Positions 60,972 to 64,000 of a stretch of DNA of 64,000 nucleotides are shown here, piece by piece. Position 1 is the stretch's first letter. Each line of letters begins with the position of its first letter. The DNA is from Pedobacter insulae (GTDB lineage: Bacteria > Bacteroidota > Bacteroidia > Sphingobacteriales > Sphingobacteriaceae), in NCBI RefSeq assembly GCF_900113525.1, contig NZ_FOPP01000004.1, forward strand, positions 248,001 through 312,000. Direction: 5' to 3'. The position numbers and the translations under genes were made by a program. The notes under the pieces were generated by a model, which was not told the origin of the DNA, made no database searches, and saw nothing but the letters and a program-made list of their open reading frames with translations.

Positions 60972-63900
60972 TTATCCGTCTATGTTATCATTACCAAGAT
61001 ATTCGCTTGGTGTTTGCCCAAACTGTTTTTTAAACTCTCTGCTAAAATATTTTCGATCGGAGAAACCTACCATATAGCCAATTTCGTATATGGCGTATTG
61101 TTTTTGTTTAAGTAATTGTGCTGCTTTTTTTAATCTAACAGATTTCGAAAACTCGTGAATTGATAAATTGGTTAGTGCCTTTAGCTTTTTATACAACACC
61201 GATTGGCTCATACCGATTTTTTCGGATAGCATTTCTACACTCAGATTTTCGTCTTCCATATGGTTCTCAATAATATTAATGAGTTTGGCCAAAAACTTCT
61301 CATCTAGCGAATTCGTGACTGGGGCTTGGGGTTCAAATAGTAGCGTTTTGCTGAACTTTTTACGCATAGCCTCACGGGCATTTAATAAATTGCGCACTTG
61401 GAGTTGTAAAATTTTGTTGCTAAAAGGTTTAGAAATATATACATCGGCACCCCCTGCTAACCCACTAATTTGGTCATCTTCGGTACTTTTGGCTGTTAAT
61501 AATATGACTGGGATATGACTCGTTCTTTCGTCGGTTTTTAATCTATTACATAGTGTTACCCCATCAAGTTGAGGCATCATCACATCACTAATTATTAGAT
61601 CTGGGATTTCATCTATTGCTTTGTTCCAGCCTTCTAAGCCATTTTTTGCTAGGTATACCTGATAATTGGCAGCTAGATATTCTTGAATAATTAATCGAAT
61701 GTCAGCGTTATCGTCAATAACTAATACGCTTGGCTTGACCACTTTTACAACACTTGTAGTAGGAGCGGGGTTAATAATTTGAACGGGTTCTTTAAGTGTT
61801 ATTGGTGTTAATGCGGTAGTTTCGCTTTGGGTTTGATATTCTTTTGGTTTTAAATGTTTAGTACCAAGCCAGAGGCTTACGGTAAAAATGCTGTAACCCG
61901 GATTATTGTTATCAGCAAGTTCGCTATCTATATTTATTTGTCCATGGTGAAGTTCTACAATAGCCTTAGTTAAGGCCAAACCGATACCATAGCCCGTATT
62001 TTGGATGTGTTTATCATCTACCTGAAAAAAGTTTGAAAACAGTTGTTCTAAATGCTCTGCCGCAATACCACGTCCGGTATCACTAATACTGATGTTAACT
62101 TTTTCTTTGGTTGTTTCTACCTTAAGTGTAATGCTTTGTCCATTTGATGTAAATTTAAAAGCATTTGAAATAAGATTGAAGAACACCTTTTCTAATTGCG
62201 TTTTATCAAAATAAACAATTAATGGATTGCGGTTATGAATAAAATTAAATGTAATGTTTTTTTGTTGCGCTAAATGCTCAAAGGATTTGAAAATATCATC
62301 GAGAAATTCTATAATATCATAACCTTGCATGTGCAGTTTAAGGTTTTTAGTTTCGGCTTTTCTAAAATCCAGCAATTCGCTCACCAAACGCAACAAACGA
62401 TCGGCATTGCTTTTAATAAGATATAATTGTTTGTGAATGCCATTGTTGCCCTTATGTTCTTCCATCAACTTATCAATAGGAGCCATAATTAACGTTAAGT
62501 GCGTTCTAATTTCGTGTGATACGTTGGTAAAGAAATTAAGCTTAACTTGGTGCAATTCTTCGTCTTTTAACAAGAGTTCTCTTAGATAAAAAAAACGGGT
62601 TACGAAGAAGATAACTGCAGCTACAATTAAAATATAAATACAAAAAGCCCACCAAGTTTTCCAAAATGGTGGTAATATTTCAATTTTAATGTGATTGACT
62701 TTACTCCATATCCCGTCATTATTAGCGCCTTTTACCCATAAAGTATATTTACCTGCCGGAAGATTGGTATAGGTAGCCGACGGAATGTCGGTTTCTATCC
62801 ATTGGTCGTTAATGCCTTCTAATCGGTAAGCATACTTATTTTTGGTAGATTTAATATAGTTAAGTAAGGCAAATTCTATGGTAAATATGTTTTGATCGTA
62901 TTTGAAAAGTATCTTTTCTGTGTTACCAATGTCTTGTTTTAACAAATTATTATCATCATTTATTTTAACAGCTGTACCAAATAACCGAAGTCTGGTAAAA
63001 ACAATAGGTGCCTTTGTGGTATTTGTAGAAATCTCGTTTGGGGAAAAAAAAGTAAGGCCATTGTAGCCTCCAAAAAACATTTCACCACTTTTGTTTACGA
63101 AAGATGAATTATAATTAAACTCATCGCCTGCCAGACCGTCGCTTATGTTATAATTTTGGAAAGTCTTTAAATCAGGATCAAATTTGTTTAATCCATTAGA
63201 GGTGCTAATCCACAGAAATTGTTTGGTATCTTCTAATATGCCTAACACATTATTATTCGATAGGCCTTCTCTTGTAGTGTAAATAGTACTAAATGAGTTG
63301 GTTTGTGAATTGAAGTGAGTAAGTCCGCCATAGTATAAACCAATCCAAATATTACCTCTAGAATCTTCCTGTATGCAATTAATATAATTAGAATTATTGC
63401 TTACACTGTTGCTGCCTTTTGGTAAATCAAACTTCACTAATTTTTGTTCGCTTTTTATGTAGCGATAAAGCCCGGTTGTAGTGGCTATCCAAATGTTTTT
63501 ATTCGAATCTTCGAAAAGTACTTTAATGTTTTTATGCACGAGCGATTTTAATGCTCTTATGTTTGCAACCGGAGTTAAAGTGCTAGCAGTTCTGTTAAAA
63601 AGATTTAATCCGGTTTGGCTTCCAACCCAAAATAAGCCATCGTTGTCTTCTAATATAGCAACAATTTCTGCTCGTCTGCTATTAAATTCGTTTTTATCTG
63701 ATAGTACTCGTTTAAATGTACCCGAATTTTTATCTAGTATATTTAATCCACCGCCATGAGTTCCAATCCATACATTTTTATCTTTATCCTTATAAATAAC
63801 TTTAATTAAGTTAGAGCCTAATTCCCCATGTTGATTATAAACTTTAAACTTTTTAGTGTTCCAGTCGTAATAATTTAAACCGCCGCCTTCAGTGCCAATC

Positions 63901-64000
63901 CAAAAATTATTACCATCAGCCTGTATAATAGAACTTACTACATTATGGCTAAGGCCAGATATATTTTCGTTGTATTGCCAGTTTTTAAAATTAGTGGGGT
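60972..64000 (-). CDS. Hybrid two-component system sensor/regulator (5' part beyond window)
   Basis: A one-protein signalling system of the HTCS family; at least 1009 residues lie in the window and the open frame continues past the right edge, so an ATG at 63539 is not the true start. From the N-terminus it shows periplasmic reg_prop propeller blades (WIGTEGGGL, WIGTHGGGL, WVGSQTGL, WIATTTGLYRY), a Y_Y_Y domain (YRLEGINDQW, LPAGKYTLWVKG), one membrane helix, a histidine kinase (SHEIRTHLTLI, NLISNAFKFTSNG, DTGRGI), a receiver (IDDNADIR, ISDVMMP, ISKPF) and an AraC-type DNA-binding domain (VGFSDRKYFSREFKKQFGQTPSEYL). It sits next to susC-susD, which it probably controls. Confidence 0.95.
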   Translation of the reverse strand, partial: PTNFKNWQYNENISGLSHNVVSSIIQADGNNFWIGTEGGGLNYYDWNTKKFKVYNQHGELGSNLIKVIYKDKDKNVWIGTHGGGLNILDKNSGTFKRVLSDKNEFNSRRAEIVAILEDNDGLFWVGSQTGLNLFNRTASTLTPVANIRALKSLVHKNIKVLFEDSNKNIWIATTTGLYRYIKSEQKLVKFDLPKGSNSVSNNSNYINCIQEDSRGNIWIGLYYGGLTHFNSQTNSFSTIYTTREGLSNNNVLGILEDTKQFLWISTSNGLNKFDPDLKTFQNYNISDGLAGDEFNYNSSFVNKSGEMFFGGYNGLTFFSPNEISTNTTKAPIVFTRLRLFGTAVKINDDNNLLKQDIGNTEKILFKYDQNIFTIEFALLNYIKSTKNKYAYRLEGINDQWIETDIPSATYTNLPAGKYTLWVKGANNDGIWSKVNHIKIEILPPFWKTWWAFCIYILIVAAVIFFVTRFFYLRELLLKDEELHQVKLNFFTNVSHEIRTHLTLIMAPIDKLMEEHKGNNGIHKQLYLIKSNADRLLRLVSELLDFRKAETKNLKLHMQGYDIIEFLDDIFKSFEHLAQQKNITFNFIHNRNPLIVYFDKTQLEKVFFNLISNAFKFTSNGQSITLKVETTKEKVNISISDTGRGIAAEHLEQLFSNFFQVDDKHIQNTGYGIGLALTKAIVELHHGQINIDSELADNNNPGYSIFTVSLWLGTKHLKPKEYQTQSETTALTPITLKEPVQIINPAPTTSVVKVVKPSVLVIDDNADIRLIIQEYLAANYQVYLAKNGLEGWNKAIDEIPDLIISDVMMPQLDGVTLCNRLKTDERTSHIPVILLTAKSTEDDQISGLAGGADVYISKPFSNKILQLQVRNLLNAREAMRKKFSKTLLFEPQAPVTNSLDEKFLAKLINIIENHMEDENLSVEMLSEKIGMSQSVLYKKLKALTNLSIHEFSKSVRLKKAAQLLKQKQYAIYEIGYMVGFSDRKYFSREFKKQFGQTPSEYLGNDNIDG

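Noticed and set aside
60972..63539. A complete regulator starting at the ATG at 63539
   Set aside because: The same frame stays open upstream to 64000 and encodes more propeller blades, so the gene is longer and cut by the window.
63481..63759. Rightward frame of 92 codons near the right edge
   Set aside because: It is antisense to conserved propeller blades of the hybrid two-component protein.

Overview
The window is low-GC chromosomal DNA from a member of the Bacteroidota, most like the Sphingobacteriaceae (Pedobacter or a close relative). This rests on a SusC/SusD pair with a hybrid two-component regulator, a GLPGLI-family protein, CarboxypepD_reg-like proteins, enzyme domains joined to outer-membrane barrels, TAnnTTTG-type -7 promoter elements and little sign of Shine-Dalgarno sequences. 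It looks like core and lightly accessory chromosome. I see no transposase, integrase, phage gene, CRISPR array or rRNA.

Layout. 1-5305: leftward housekeeping genes (partial ruvB, a 3-hydroxyacyl-CoA dehydrogenase, pdxH, purE, purK) around a rightward yqgE/algH, with REP-like hairpins between genes. 5361-19404: a flavoprotein, a lipoprotein serpin, a B12-binding radical SAM enzyme, a very large TolB-propeller amidohydrolase, recQ, an MFS carrier with an overlapping LutA-like protein, a GLPGLI protein and an unknown secreted protein. 19513-22662: thrS-infC-rpmI-rplT. 22702-24869: leftward S4 protein-aroB-hydroxylase operon, divergent from proline dehydrogenase. 26178-32805: two paralogous CarboxypepD_reg proteins flanking a Gre-like factor, katG with a candidate OxyR site and an Mpo1-like protein, then a HAD phosphatase. 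32998-36934: a CAU-anticodon tRNA, a patatin-barrel (type Vd-like) operon and tspO.

37159-47327 is the most unusual part. Five tightly packed or overlapping genes encode an HD phosphohydrolase fused to a Pycsar-effector-type membrane domain, polyphosphate kinase 1, an SdiA-regulated-type propeller lipoprotein, a 1196-residue protein (metallophosphoesterase, a segment with protein-kinase-like motifs, outer-membrane barrel), and a GAF protein whose C-terminal half carries motifs reminiscent of class III nucleotide cyclases. The gene order and overlaps are read directly from the sequence. The idea that this is a polyphosphate or nucleotide signalling module is my inference.

47344-64000: ku (no ligD here), aldo/keto reductase, PQQ-type sugar dehydrogenase with a c-type cytochrome, an ABC exporter with a palindromic operator-like site, a BtuB-like receptor behind a cobalamin riboswitch, then susC-susD followed convergently by a hybrid two-component system that runs off the right edge. 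An 11-bp direct repeat 22 bp apart just upstream of a -7 element before susC is a good candidate for the regulator's binding site.
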